Shown: positions 8,420-17,594 of the stretch, in pieces
How positions within the stretch are numbered: the first letter of the stretch is position 1
Layout: each line of letters opens with the position of its first letter
Origin: an uncultured Clostridia bacterium
GTDB lineage: Bacteria > Bacillota > Clostridia > Monoglobales > Monoglobaceae
Reading direction: 5' to 3'
Assembly: GCA_947631965.1 (NCBI GenBank)
Contig: CANRNL010000009.1
Coordinates: 1-64,000, forward strand
Length of the DNA stretch: 64,000 nucleotides
Program-made: the position numbers and the translations under genes
The notes under the pieces: generated by a model
Told to the model about the DNA's origin: nothing
Database searches by the model: none
The model's input: only the letters and a program-made list of their open reading frames with translations

Positions 8420-9681
8420 AACGCGTCACCTTCACTTTCGATTTCGGCTTCGGTTTCTTCGGCGCGCTCCTCCTGCTTTGAAATAGCCTGCATAATTCCG
8501 AGCATCGCAAAGCTCACCACGATGGATGTTCCTCCGTAGCTTACAAAGGGAAGCGTTATACCCGTCAAAGGAATAAACTTTGTAACGCCGCCGATGATTA
8601 TAAACATCTGGATTGCCAAAATAAGAGTAAGACCCAGCCCGACCGCCTTGTTGTAGGGGTTCTTGGCGTTATATGTGATTTTGAAACAGCGGTAAATCAG
8701 CAACAGATATAAAAGTATTATTGCCGTGCCGCCGAATACACCCATCTCTTCGCAGACCGCCGAAAAAATGAAGTCGGAATGGACTTCGGGAATGTATTTG
8801 ACCGAGCCGTTGCCCAGTCCCGCGCCGAAATATCCGCCCGATGCGATTGCGAAAAGAGACTGTGCTATCTGATAGCCGGTGTTCGAAATGTCAGCCCACG
8901 GATTGAGCCAAGAGTGGACTCTCACCTGAATATGGTACATAAATTTATATCCGAGCAGCCCCACGACCGCGGTCATCGCGATATTGAACAGCATAAACCA
9001 CGGTTTGTCCTCATATGCGTAAAGCATCATAACATAGAGGATAAACAGCACCAAAACGGTACCCCAGTCGCGCTGAAGCACCAAAAATCCGATGAAAAGA
9101 TATGTGCCGAGCGCGGTAACGTACTTGGGATTTATGCGCCCGAACAGGTCGTGGTGCCACGAACCCGAAAAATAGCACGCCAAAAACATAATGTAGAGTA
9201 TCTTGGTTATCTCGGACGGCTGAAAAGTAAATCCGCCGATTGAAAGCCAGTTGCGTGCGCCGCCGACCGTATTTCCGAATACGAGGGTGAGCAAAAACAG
9301 TATACATCCCCCGCCCAGGTATAAATACCACAGTTTGTTCCAAAAGCGTATGTTATAGTAAACCACATAGGCGGCAAAAAACGCCGCGCCGCCCAGCGCA
9401 ATCCAGACAATCTGCGTCATACCGAATTTTGTTATGTCGATACGGCAAAGCTCCAAAACGCCTATGGTAACAAGCATATTTGCAATCAAAATAAGGAATT
9501 TTTCGCCCATATGCAAGATGATTATGAGGGCGTATATCACCACCATAAGCCCCATAAGCCCTCCGCCGACATAGAGTATGCGGCGGTCGGAGCCGTTGTT
9601 GAAGTACATAAACAAAAAGCCTAAAATATTCATTAAAAGAAGCAGATAGGCGGGTACTTTAAAATTGACTTTTTTAAACAT
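8416..9681 (-). CDS. FtsW/RodA/SpoVE-family peptidoglycan glycosyltransferase
   Basis: This SEDS-family polytopic membrane protein (421 aa, about ten hydrophobic helices) polymerises lipid II with a partner class B PBP. Family signatures include 'FQPSEITKILYIMFLA', 'QRDWGTVLVLF', 'SDFIFSAVCEEMG' and 'PFVSYGGTSIV' near the end. The C-terminal tail is acidic ('EERAEETEAEIESEG'). It lies between an FHA-domain gene and the transpeptidase, matching the FhaB-RodA-PbpA order of Actinobacteria and many Clostridia, so a RodA-like role is more likely than FtsW. That choice is inference from context. Confidence 0.9.
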   Translation of the reverse strand: MFKKVNFKVPAYLLLLMNILGFLFMYFNNGSDRRILYVGGGLMGLMVVIYALIIILHMGEKFLILIANMLVTIGVLELCRIDITKFGMTQIVWIALGGAAFFAAYVVYYNIRFWNKLWYLYLGGGCILFLLTLVFGNTVGGARNWLSIGGFTFQPSEITKILYIMFLACYFSGSWHHDLFGRINPKYVTALGTYLFIGFLVLQRDWGTVLVLFILYVMMLYAYEDKPWFMLFNIAMTAVVGLLGYKFMYHIQVRVHSWLNPWADISNTGYQIAQSLFAIASGGYFGAGLGNGSVKYIPEVHSDFIFSAVCEEMGVFGGTAIILLYLLLIYRCFKITYNAKNPYNKAVGLGLTLILAIQMFIIIGGVTKFIPLTGITLPFVSYGGTSIVVSFAMLGIMQAISKQEERAEETEAEIESEGDAL

Positions 9682-9694
9682 TTTAGCCCGCCTC

Positions 9695-10135
9695 CTATTT
9701 GTTTATAAACTGAAACTCAAGGTCGCAGACCGAGATTATATCTCCCGAATCGAGAAGTACCTCCTCGTCAACCAAAATGTCATTTACATAAGTGCCGTTT
9801 TTGCTGCCGAGGTCCTCAAGCCGCCATTCGCCGTCCTCGTACCATATCTGACAATGGGCAAGCGAAAGAAAGCTGTCGTCTATACGGATAGTCGCTTTTT
9901 TTCCGCGCCCTATCACGTTAGGCTCGACAAGCAGTGGGTATCTGCGCTCAAGGTGGTATTTGTCTATGGTTTTTTTGCCCATACTGCGGAGATACACTCC
10001 GGGCGGCGCTTCCGCGTCGCCGAGCCGAGTTCTTTTAATGTCCATATAGATGAGCTTTATTACACTGAATATAAAAAGGTAAATAACAACGGTGAACACA
10101 TAACTGAGTACCGTTGAAATCATACTTATGGACAT
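9695..10135 (-). CDS. Membrane-anchored FHA-domain protein
   Basis: The 146-aa protein has an N-terminal transmembrane helix (about residues 7-28) and a cytoplasmic forkhead-associated domain from about 68 to the end. The phosphothreonine-binding residues are present: 'VIGRGKKATI', the Ser and His of 'LSLAHCQIWY', and 'GSKNGTYVND'. FHA domains bind phosphothreonine peptides made by PknB-type kinases. Placed first in the FHA-SEDS-PBP operon, it probably links Ser/Thr kinase signalling to wall synthesis. AAGGAG lies 7 nt before the ATG. No kinase gene is in the window. Confidence 0.9.
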   Translation of the reverse strand: MSISMISTVLSYVFTVVIYLFIFSVIKLIYMDIKRTRLGDAEAPPGVYLRSMGKKTIDKYHLERRYPLLVEPNVIGRGKKATIRIDDSFLSLAHCQIWYEDGEWRLEDLGSKNGTYVNDILVDEEVLLDSGDIISVCDLEFQFINK

Positions 10136-10183
10136 ATGCTCACTCCTTCCCCAAAAAGAATGTTCTTTGCGTATGTGCAGAGT

Positions 10184-11182
10184 TTATTCGCTGTACGGAT
10201 TAACGTGAACCATACAGTGTTTGATGTCGGGAAACGCCTCCTCGACGTTGCCGTGGACAAGCTCCGCAATCGTGTGCGCCTCTCCGACCGAGAGAGAGGG
10301 GTCAACGCTTATTTCAACGTCCACATAAAGTCTGTCGGCGTGGACGCGCGTTCTTATAAGGTCGATTCGCTTAACGCCGTTTACCGCCGAAACGAAATAA
10401 ATAATTTTTTGCACCTCGTCCTCGCTTGCCGATTTGTCTATAAGCTGATTTACCGCGCCGATATAAATCCGGACGCCGACCTTGATTATTATGACGCATA
10501 CCAGAATCGACGCGATGGGGTCAAGCACAGGGAGTTCAAACCATTTTGCGCCCGTGATGCCAATCAGAACGGCGACGGACGAGAGCGCGTCGCTGCGGTG
10601 ATGCCACGCGTCCGCAAGCATAGCCGAGCTTGAAATTTTTTTCGCGGCAAATCGGGTGTATTGAAACATAATTTCTTTAAACACTATTGACGCTGCCGTG
10701 ACCGCAAACGTCCAAAATCCGATGTTCATTTCAAGCGGAATACCGCGCATATATGCGATGATACTTTCCGCGCCGTTTTTGCCTATGCCGAGCGCGACTA
10801 TTATCAGCACGGTTGCAAGAATTGTACTGATGACCGGCTCGATTCGCTCGTGCCCGTACTGATGAGAAATATCCGCTCGTTTTTCGGAAATTTTTATTCC
10901 GATTACGACCATAACGGTGGTCATAACATCCGACACGGTGTGAACGGCGTCCGAAATAAGCGCGGAGCTTTTCGACTGCACGCCCGCAGCCAGCTTGAAT
11001 ATGAATAGGATTACGTTTCCCGTAAATGTTGCCGCGGACACGCGCGCTGCGGTATGCCCTTTCGCGGGGAGCGCGGACGGAGTTCGGTCAAGATTGCCGC
11101 GCGCTTCTATACTTTTGGTATCTTTCGCTTTTTTATCGGCAATTTTACCGCTTTTGTTCGGAAGATTTTTTCTGTTCTCCAT
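10184..11182 (-). CDS. Cation diffusion facilitator family metal exporter
   Basis: This CDF transporter (332 aa) exports divalent metals such as Zn, Mn or Fe in exchange for protons. The N-terminal ~45 residues are hydrophilic and Lys-rich. The membrane part follows with metal-site motifs 'ALISDAVHTVSD' and 'DAWHHRSDALSS', and 'HQYGHERIEP' in the loop between helices 2 and 3. The C-terminal ~90 residues form the cytoplasmic ferredoxin-like dimerisation domain, with His residues near the end ('IKHCMVHVNPYSE'). It is 48 bp upstream of the FHA gene on the same strand, perhaps co-transcribed. Metal specificity cannot be read with confidence. Confidence 0.9.
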   Translation of the reverse strand: MENRKNLPNKSGKIADKKAKDTKSIEARGNLDRTPSALPAKGHTAARVSAATFTGNVILFIFKLAAGVQSKSSALISDAVHTVSDVMTTVMVVIGIKISEKRADISHQYGHERIEPVISTILATVLIIVALGIGKNGAESIIAYMRGIPLEMNIGFWTFAVTAASIVFKEIMFQYTRFAAKKISSSAMLADAWHHRSDALSSVAVLIGITGAKWFELPVLDPIASILVCVIIIKVGVRIYIGAVNQLIDKSASEDEVQKIIYFVSAVNGVKRIDLIRTRVHADRLYVDVEISVDPSLSVGEAHTIAELVHGNVEEAFPDIKHCMVHVNPYSE

Positions 11183-11220
11183 AGGACCCTTTCATTCCGA
11201 AATCAAAAATATTTTATTTA

Positions 11221-12324
11221 TTATTCGGCAGATGTCGCATCGGTCGCCGCACTGTCAGCACTTTCAGCCGTGCCGTCGGTCTGCTCCTCTTCGGGAGCGG
11301 TCTCCTCAAGGTTATACGGCTTTTCGGAGTCAAGCTGGATAGGAACCTTGTTGTAAGCATCCTGGTCTATATCAATCTTCATCTCCGACTTCCATTTAGC
11401 CAACAGTTCGGAATATCCGATGACTCGCTTTATTATATGATAGCCGTAGCTCGTTTCGACAATGCCGCTGACTTCGCCGGGTTTGAGGTCAAATGCCGCC
11501 GCCTCAAATTCGGGTACCATTTCGCCTCTGCCGAAGGTGTAGCCCGCCGTGCCTTCGCCGGGGTCCTCGTTATACTCCTCCATAAGAGCGTCAAAGTCCT
11601 CGCCCGCGTCCAGCCTTGCTTTTACCGTCTGCGCGATAGCGAGCGCGTCCTCGGCGGAACGCTCGGTTTCTTCGCCGTTTTCATCGGTCGGGGTCAGTGA
11701 AATCAGTATATGCTTTGCCGAAATTTGGTCATCATTTGAAAATTCTGCGAAAGACGCTTCGTCGGTAATATAGTTGGAGGGAGCCTGTTCAAAGTCGGTA
11801 TCCAATTTGTCGATGGTCTGCATTTTGATGAGGGCATTGACAAATTCTTCTTTTGAGGTAAGTCCGCTCGCTTCGAGAGCATGGGGAAAATCGTCGCCGT
11901 ATTGTTCCTCAGTGCTGTCCGCGTAGTCGCGAATATCCTGAGTTTCTTCATCGCTGAGCGAAATTCCCAGTTCCTTGGCCTTCTGCATTTTAACGGCGTC
12001 GGAGATGGCAAGGTCGAGCGCCGCCTTTTTTGCATGTTCGCCGTAAGTTTCGCCTGTGTTTTCATCATAAACCGCATCCCACGAGAACTGCGCGTCAAGC
12101 ATAGCCGCATCGGTAATTTCGGGATGCTCGTTGAGATATACGCTGTAGAGTTGATAATTTTCGTTGATAAGATAATATCTCATATCCTGAGCGGTAATTT
12201 TTATATCGCCCACCGTAGCTATAACTTCGCTTTCCTCATTTTCAGCCTTTTTCTCGCACGCGGAGAAGCTGACAAGCAGAGCCGCCGCCAGAATAAAAGC
12301 AGATGTTTTCTTAATAAAATTCAT
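11221..12324 (-). CDS. PrsA-like foldase lipoprotein (parvulin peptidyl-prolyl isomerase)
   Basis: This exported peptidyl-prolyl isomerase (367 aa) probably helps secreted proteins fold at the membrane surface. The signal peptide ends in 'LLVSFSAC', with Cys as the likely lipid anchor. A SurA-like helical region follows, then a parvulin domain (about residues 195-300) with 'SAKHILISL', 'GYTFGRGEMVPEFE' and 'YGYHIIKRV'. The C-terminal ~40 residues are Glu/Ala/Thr-rich and disordered. An in-frame ATG lies at 12345 without a ribosome-binding site, while AAAAGG precedes the ATG at 12324, so I prefer the latter. Its tail ends 39 bp before the CDF gene. Confidence 0.88.
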   Translation of the reverse strand: MNFIKKTSAFILAAALLVSFSACEKKAENEESEVIATVGDIKITAQDMRYYLINENYQLYSVYLNEHPEITDAAMLDAQFSWDAVYDENTGETYGEHAKKAALDLAISDAVKMQKAKELGISLSDEETQDIRDYADSTEEQYGDDFPHALEASGLTSKEEFVNALIKMQTIDKLDTDFEQAPSNYITDEASFAEFSNDDQISAKHILISLTPTDENGEETERSAEDALAIAQTVKARLDAGEDFDALMEEYNEDPGEGTAGYTFGRGEMVPEFEAAAFDLKPGEVSGIVETSYGYHIIKRVIGYSELLAKWKSEMKIDIDQDAYNKVPIQLDSEKPYNLEETAPEEEQTDGTAESADSAATDATSAE

Positions 12325-12416
12325 AAAATTCACAACCTTTTCCATTAAAATATAAAAATATTTATTTGTTAATTATACATTATACTTGACAAATTTTCCA
12401 CTCTTTACAAAAAATT

Positions 12417-15400
12417 TTAACAAAAACTTAATATTTCCAAAAAGTCCTCGATTTGCTTTAAATATTCGCTGTCGCGTTCCGAAAGCGCGTGTTTCCAAAA
12501 GAAGTTGGGGCGAGCGCCTTGGTTTATTTTGAGAGTATTCGGATTTTCCTCGGCATACTTTATAAGCGCCTGAATGTCGGGCGGCGACTGCGGGTTGAAA
12601 TAAAATTTAATGCTGTGCCTGTTCCCGATTATCTCAGTTATGCCGCGCTTTGACGCAAACGCCTTTATGCAGGCTATGTGCATAAGGTTGTCGGTCACGT
12701 TCGGCACGTTTCCGTAGCAGTCTGTCAGCTCGTCGTATACGTCCGACATATCCTCTCGCGAGGTTATCGAAGCAATTTTTTTGTAGCCGTCTATCCTCTG
12801 CCTGTGCGATGTGATATAGTCCTCCGGAATATATCCGCTGACCGGCAAATCCACAAGGGTTTCTATCTTTTCCTTATGCTCCGTACCGCGCAGTTCTCCC
12901 ACCGCGTCTTCGAGCAGACGGCAGTACATCTCGTATCCGACCGCCTCCATATGACCGTGCTGCTGCGCTCCTATTATGTTGCCCGCGCCGCGTATTTCAA
13001 GGTCGCGCATAGCTATTTTAAAGCCGGAGCCGAACTCGGTAAATTCGCGTATCGCGTTCAGACGTTTTTCCGCCTGCTCGCTCAATTCTTTGCCGCGCGT
13101 ATACATAAGATACGCGTAGGCGAGGCGGTTGGAGCGTCCGACTCTGCCGCGAAGCTGATATAGCTGCGCAAGTCCGAAGCGGTCGCAGTCCTCGATTATT
13201 ATTGTATTTACGTTCGGAATATCCAGCCCCGTTTCAATAATCGTGGTGCATACGAGAATATCTATTTCACCGTTTGAAAAGTCGAACATAATGTCCTCAA
13301 GCTCGCTCTCGGACATTTTGCCGTGTGCCGCCGCGACGCGCGCGTTGGGGAATTTACGCGCCAGTTCTTCGGCGGTTTTGTAAATTCCGCGCACACGGTT
13401 GTGGAGATAGTACACCTGCCCGCCGCGACCGATTTCTTTGGTTATTGCGTCAAATACCACGTCGGGGTCGTATTCCATTACATAGGTTGCCACGGGATAA
13501 CGCTCGTGCGGCGGTTCCGCGATAACGCTCATATCTCGCACGCCCATCATAGCCATATTAAGAGTTCGGGGGATGGGCGTCGCCGAGAGCGTAAGTACGT
13601 CTATCTCCTTTTTCAACTCCTTTATGCGCTCTTTGTGCGACACGCCGAAACGCTGTTCCTCGTCGATTATCAAAAGACCCAGATTCTTAAACTCCACGTC
13701 CTTGCCGAGCAGCTTGTGAGTGCCGATAACGATGTCCGTTTCACCGGTTTTCAGTTTTTTAATAATCTCCCTTTGCTGCGCCGCCGTTTTGAAACGGGAA
13801 AGCATTTCTATTTCGATGGGATAATCTCTCATCCTTCGGCGAAACGTTGCCGCGTGCTGATTTGCAAGTATGGTCGTAGGCACGAGGTATGCCGCCTGAT
13901 AGCCGTCCAGCACCGCCTTGAACGCCGCCCGCATAGCGACCTCGGTCTTTCCGTAGCCTACGTCGCCGCACAGCAGTCTGTCCATCGGGTGAGGCTTTTG
14001 CATATCCGCTTTTACCTCTTCCGCGCAGCGAAGCTGGTCGTCGGTTTCCTCATATGGAAACGCCGCCTCAAACTCGCGCTGCCATTCGTTATCGGGAGAA
14101 AACGCGATACCGTCTATCGTTTCACGCGCCGCGTACAGCGCTATAAGCTCGCGCGCCATATCCGAAGCGGCTTCGCGCACCCTCTGCTTCGTGCGGTTCC
14201 ACTCCGCGCCGCCGAGCTTATTAAGACGCACTTCCGCGCCGTCCTTACCCGCGTATTTATAGATTGAGCCGAGCTGGTCTGTCGGAATATACAGAGTGTC
14301 CTCGCCCTTGTAGCGTATATGCAGATAATCCCGCTTTACGCCGTCCACATCAAGCTGCTTTATGCCGATGTACTGACCTATTCCGTGCGTTTCGTGAACC
14401 ACATAGTCGCCTATGCTGAGGTCTGTAAAATCCTTAAAGCGCTCCCCTCCGGCCGACTTTTTGGAGCGGCGCTTTTTACGCGTTTTACCGAAAATTTCCT
14501 TGTCCGAGATTACGGCTATTTTCGCCTCGGTGTACTCAAACCCGCCTGACAGCGATCCGCGCGTGACAAGCACCTGTCCGGGAGGCAAAAGCGCGTCGAA
14601 GTCGGGGCTGAACACCGCTTCGATGCCCTCGTCGGATAGAGTCCTGACCAGATTCAACGCCTTGGTTTCGGAACCCGCCGGAATGACCGTGCGGTAGCCG
14701 TTTTGAATGTAGGATTTCAGAGCTTCAATCAAAAACTCAATTTTTCCGCGAAATCCGCCTATCGACTTCGCGGAAAAATTCAGCAGTTTTTTCGGGTTGT
14801 AATCGGGCGAGGTGCGAGAGAGCGCACTCATGCCCACAAATCCGTTCTTTATAAGCTTTCGGACGGTTTTTTTGCAGTCCGCAGTATATTTTTTCGCATC
14901 AGAGGCGGGAGGGATTATTCCGCGCATAATCATATCGGCAACGGTATCCTCAAGCCGCAGAGCGTCCGCGTTTGCCGCTGCCGAAATTCGGGAAGGCTCG
15001 TCCCAGAACGTGATAAATCGGTCGTCTATATAATCCGCAAGCGTCGGAAGCGAATCGTATTTTTCATAGATATACGGAGTGTATTTTCCTATCGATGGAA
15101 AAGAAATTCCCTCGCGCAGACGTTCTATGTCGCGCTCCAGGCGGGAGATGAGCTTGGCTCTTGCTTCGTCGGAGCCGTCATCCTTGGAAAGCGCGTCATT
15201 GCGGCAATTCTCAAGCTCGCTTATGAGCCGCTCGCGTTCGCCGCCGCACAGCAGAATTTCTTCCGCGGGAGTTACGCGTACTCGGTCTATGTTGGAAACC
15301 GAACGCTGAGTTGCCGCGTCAAAAATTCGGAGCGAGTCAATCTCGTCGTCAAAATATTCGATTCTGTAAGGCATTTCGCTGCACAGCGGAAAAAAGTCCG

Positions 15401-15941
15401 CAACGCCGCCGCGTATGCTGAACTGCCCCGCGCCCTCTACGGCTTCCTCGCGTCTGTATCCAAGCTCGGTGAGCCTTTTCGCAAGCTCGTCGGGCGGGAG
15501 TACGTCGCCCGTTTCCAGCGAAAAGGAAAGCTCCTCATATAACTTTTTGGGTGCGCTTGCGCCGAGCAGAGCTTCTATAGTGGTTACAATATGCAGTTTT
15601 TGAGAGCCTCGAACGAGCTTTTCAAAAATATCGAGCCGTGCTCGTCTGATGTCGCGTCCCGCCGCCTCAATATCGTAAAAGAGCAGGTCGGAGCTTGGGA
15701 AAAACACTGCCCCGCCGCCGAAAAATCCGTTTAAGTCCTCGGTCAGACGGCGCGCCTGCACCTCGTTTTCGGTGACAACAAACGCCGATTTGCCAAGCTC
15801 CTCGCACGCGCAAAAAATAAGGTGCGCCCGAATGGAGTCGGACACGCCCATAATATTTATCGGTGTTATTTTGTTTTTCAGCCCGTCTGTGAGGGAGTTA
15901 AACTCGGCGACATTTCCGAGAATTTCTTTGTAACCGTTCAT
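12417..15941 (-). CDS. mfd: Transcription-repair coupling factor Mfd
   Basis: Mfd (1174 aa) displaces RNA polymerase stalled at DNA lesions and recruits UvrA. Domains in order: UvrB-like N-terminal modules (about 1-460), the CarD-like RNA-polymerase interaction domain ('LSIGDYVVHETHGIGQYIG', about 490-560), a RecG-like translocase with Walker A 'CGDVGYGKTEVA', the Walker B 'DEEQRFG', 'LTLSATPIPRTL' and 'QLRGRVGRS', and the C-terminal TRCF domain. Length is normal for Firmicutes. It sits 21 bp after pth on the same strand, the common Bacillota pth-mfd pairing, and upstream of the foldase gene, also a conserved order. Confidence 0.97.
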   Translation of the reverse strand: MNGYKEILGNVAEFNSLTDGLKNKITPINIMGVSDSIRAHLIFCACEELGKSAFVVTENEVQARRLTEDLNGFFGGGAVFFPSSDLLFYDIEAAGRDIRRARLDIFEKLVRGSQKLHIVTTIEALLGASAPKKLYEELSFSLETGDVLPPDELAKRLTELGYRREEAVEGAGQFSIRGGVADFFPLCSEMPYRIEYFDDEIDSLRIFDAATQRSVSNIDRVRVTPAEEILLCGGERERLISELENCRNDALSKDDGSDEARAKLISRLERDIERLREGISFPSIGKYTPYIYEKYDSLPTLADYIDDRFITFWDEPSRISAAANADALRLEDTVADMIMRGIIPPASDAKKYTADCKKTVRKLIKNGFVGMSALSRTSPDYNPKKLLNFSAKSIGGFRGKIEFLIEALKSYIQNGYRTVIPAGSETKALNLVRTLSDEGIEAVFSPDFDALLPPGQVLVTRGSLSGGFEYTEAKIAVISDKEIFGKTRKKRRSKKSAGGERFKDFTDLSIGDYVVHETHGIGQYIGIKQLDVDGVKRDYLHIRYKGEDTLYIPTDQLGSIYKYAGKDGAEVRLNKLGGAEWNRTKQRVREAASDMARELIALYAARETIDGIAFSPDNEWQREFEAAFPYEETDDQLRCAEEVKADMQKPHPMDRLLCGDVGYGKTEVAMRAAFKAVLDGYQAAYLVPTTILANQHAATFRRRMRDYPIEIEMLSRFKTAAQQREIIKKLKTGETDIVIGTHKLLGKDVEFKNLGLLIIDEEQRFGVSHKERIKELKKEIDVLTLSATPIPRTLNMAMMGVRDMSVIAEPPHERYPVATYVMEYDPDVVFDAITKEIGRGGQVYYLHNRVRGIYKTAEELARKFPNARVAAAHGKMSESELEDIMFDFSNGEIDILVCTTIIETGLDIPNVNTIIIEDCDRFGLAQLYQLRGRVGRSNRLAYAYLMYTRGKELSEQAEKRLNAIREFTEFGSGFKIAMRDLEIRGAGNIIGAQQHGHMEAVGYEMYCRLLEDAVGELRGTEHKEKIETLVDLPVSGYIPEDYITSHRQRIDGYKKIASITSREDMSDVYDELTDCYGNVPNVTDNLMHIACIKAFASKRGITEIIGNRHSIKFYFNPQSPPDIQALIKYAEENPNTLKINQGARPNFFWKHALSERDSEYLKQIEDFLEILSFC

Positions 15942-15962
15942 ATTTTTTGCCTGATAAAAATT

Positions 15963-16523
15963 TTAATTAAATTTGTTCATTGCCGACTCGCAGCCGTTTG
16001 CGATGATTTCCTCGACCGCGCCTATGGCGCGTACCGCGACCGGAATCAGCGTCTCAATCTCGTCTTTTCCAAACCTTCCGAGAACGTAGTCCGCGAGGTC
16101 GTAATCGGGATGCGGAGGCGCTCCGACGCCGATTTTAACGCGCGGAAATTCGTCGCTGCTGAGGTTTAAAATAACGCTTTTTACGCCGTTGTGTCCGCCC
16201 GCGCTGCCCTTTGGACGTACGCGGAGCTTGCCCACGGGGAGCGACACGTCGTCATATATTATTATTATCTCGGAGTTTTCTGTTTTATACCGAGATTTAA
16301 GCTCCGAAACCGCTTCGCCGCTGAGGTTCATAAAGGTCTGGGGCTTTGCTGCGACTACCTTTTCGCCGTTTATATGCCCCTCTCCGAAAACCGATTTGCA
16401 CTTTGACTTATTAAGCTTTATATCAAATTTGGCACACAGCGCGTCGATAACGTCAAAGCCTATGTTGTGACGCGTGTTGACATACCTTGCTCCCGGATTT
16501 CCCAGTCCGACTATAAGATACAC
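15963..16523 (-). CDS. pth: Peptidyl-tRNA hydrolase
   Basis: Pth (186 aa) frees tRNA from peptidyl-tRNA dropped by ribosomes. Family residues are visible: 'GLGNPGARYVNTRHNIGFD' with the catalytic His, 'KPQTFMNLSGEAV', 'IYDDVSLP' with the catalytic Asp, and 'GSAGGHNGVKS'. The start is GTG at 16523, with AAAGGAGG just upstream overlapping the prs stop region; the spacing of about 11 nt is long, but no better start exists. It lies between prs and mfd on one strand, a layout conserved in many Firmicutes. Confidence 0.95.
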   Translation of the reverse strand: MYLIVGLGNPGARYVNTRHNIGFDVIDALCAKFDIKLNKSKCKSVFGEGHINGEKVVAAKPQTFMNLSGEAVSELKSRYKTENSEIIIIYDDVSLPVGKLRVRPKGSAGGHNGVKSVILNLSSDEFPRVKIGVGAPPHPDYDLADYVLGRFGKDEIETLIPVAVRAIGAVEEIIANGCESAMNKFN

Positions 16524-16541
16524 CTTTCAGACCGCCTCCTT

Positions 16542-17501
16542 TTATACAAACAGCGTGCTTACCGGATTGTCGCTGTAAACTCTGCGTATCGCCTCGGCAA
16601 AGACGGGCGCGGTGGACAGCACCTTTATCTTGTCGATTCTCTTTTCCTTGCCGAGCGGGATGGTGTCAAGCACCACAAGCTCGTCTATCGCGGAATTTTC
16701 GATACGCTCTATTGCGGGTCCCGACAGCACGGGGTGAGTGCAGCACGCGTAAACCTCGGCCGCACCGCGCTCCTTGAGCGCGTTCGCGCTGTTGGTTATC
16801 GTGCCGGCGGTATCAATCATATCGTCGACCAGAATTATGCGCTTGCCGTCAACGTCGCCGATAATGTTCATAATTTCGGATACGTTGGCTTTGGGGCGGC
16901 GTTTGTCCACGATTGCGATAGGCACGTCCATTTTTTCGGCAAAGCTGCGCACTCTGCCGACCGAGCCGAGGTCGGGAGAGACCGCCACTATATTGGTTTT
17001 GTCGTTCTTGAACTTTGAAAGGTAGTACGGAACGAGAATGGGCGGTATGCCGAGCAGGTGGTCAACCGGTATGTTGAAAAAGCCCTGTATCTGCGCAACG
17101 TGCAAATCCATGGTTAAAACTCTGTCCGCGCCCGCGGTGGTTATAAGGTCTGCGACCAATTTCGCCGAGATTGGGTCGCGCGCCTTTGCCTTTCTGTCCT
17201 GACGGGCATAGCCGTAATACGGTATCACAGCTGTTATTCTGCCCGCCGACGCGCGCTTGAACGCGTCAATCATCAGCAGAAGCTCCATAAGATTTTGATT
17301 TACGGGCGCGCAGGTAGACTGTATTACAAACACGTCGGAGCCGCGCACCGTTTCAAAAATATCGACCTTGATTTCGCCGTCGCTGAACGCCGAAACCTTT
17401 GCCTTGCCGCTCGGTACGCCGACAATGGACGCAATGCTCTTGGCGAGCGCCTGATTGGAATTTCCGGAAAAGATTTTTATGTTCTTGCCGTGAGTTATCA
17501 T
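16542..17501 (-). CDS. prs: Ribose-phosphate pyrophosphokinase
   Basis: Prs (319 aa) makes PRPP from ribose 5-phosphate and ATP for nucleotide, His, Trp and NAD synthesis. Diagnostic motifs are '[15 protein letters not shown]', '[11 protein letters not shown]' (ATP binding) and the PRPP loop '[12 protein letters not shown]'. Length is standard for class I enzymes. AAAGGAG precedes the ATG. It follows glmU across a gap that contains a perfect 19-bp inverted repeat. The glmU-prs-pth-mfd order is conserved in Bacillota. Confidence 0.96.
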   Translation of the reverse strand: MITHGKNIKIFSGNSNQALAKSIASIVGVPSGKAKVSAFSDGEIKVDIFETVRGSDVFVIQSTCAPVNQNLMELLLMIDAFKRASAGRITAVIPYYGYARQDRKAKARDPISAKLVADLITTAGADRVLTMDLHVAQIQGFFNIPVDHLLGIPPILVPYYLSKFKNDKTNIVAVSPDLGSVGRVRSFAEKMDVPIAIVDKRRPKANVSEIMNIIGDVDGKRIILVDDMIDTAGTITNSANALKERGAAEVYACCTHPVLSGPAIERIENSAIDELVVLDTIPLGKEKRIDKIKVLSTAPVFAEAIRRVYSDNPVSTLFV

Positions 17502-17548
17502 AAGCTGCTCCTTTCGCCGTCTTGCAAAGGCGTATTCTTTTAAACAGC

Positions 17549-17588
17549 GATAAGTGATACAGACAAACTTTTGTCTGTATCACTTATC
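17549..17588 (-). repeat. Perfect 19-bp inverted repeat between glmU and prs
   Basis: Left arm 17549-17567 and right arm 17570-17588 are exact complements with only two bases between them. In RNA this is a long intercistronic hairpin. No T-run follows on the minus strand, so it looks more like an RNA-processing or stability element than a terminator. Confidence 0.75.
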
Positions 17589-17594
17589 TCAGCA

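Noticed and set aside
13323-14267. A 314-codon frame antisense to mfd
   Set aside because: Entirely inside mfd on the opposite strand with no ribosome-binding site or domain.
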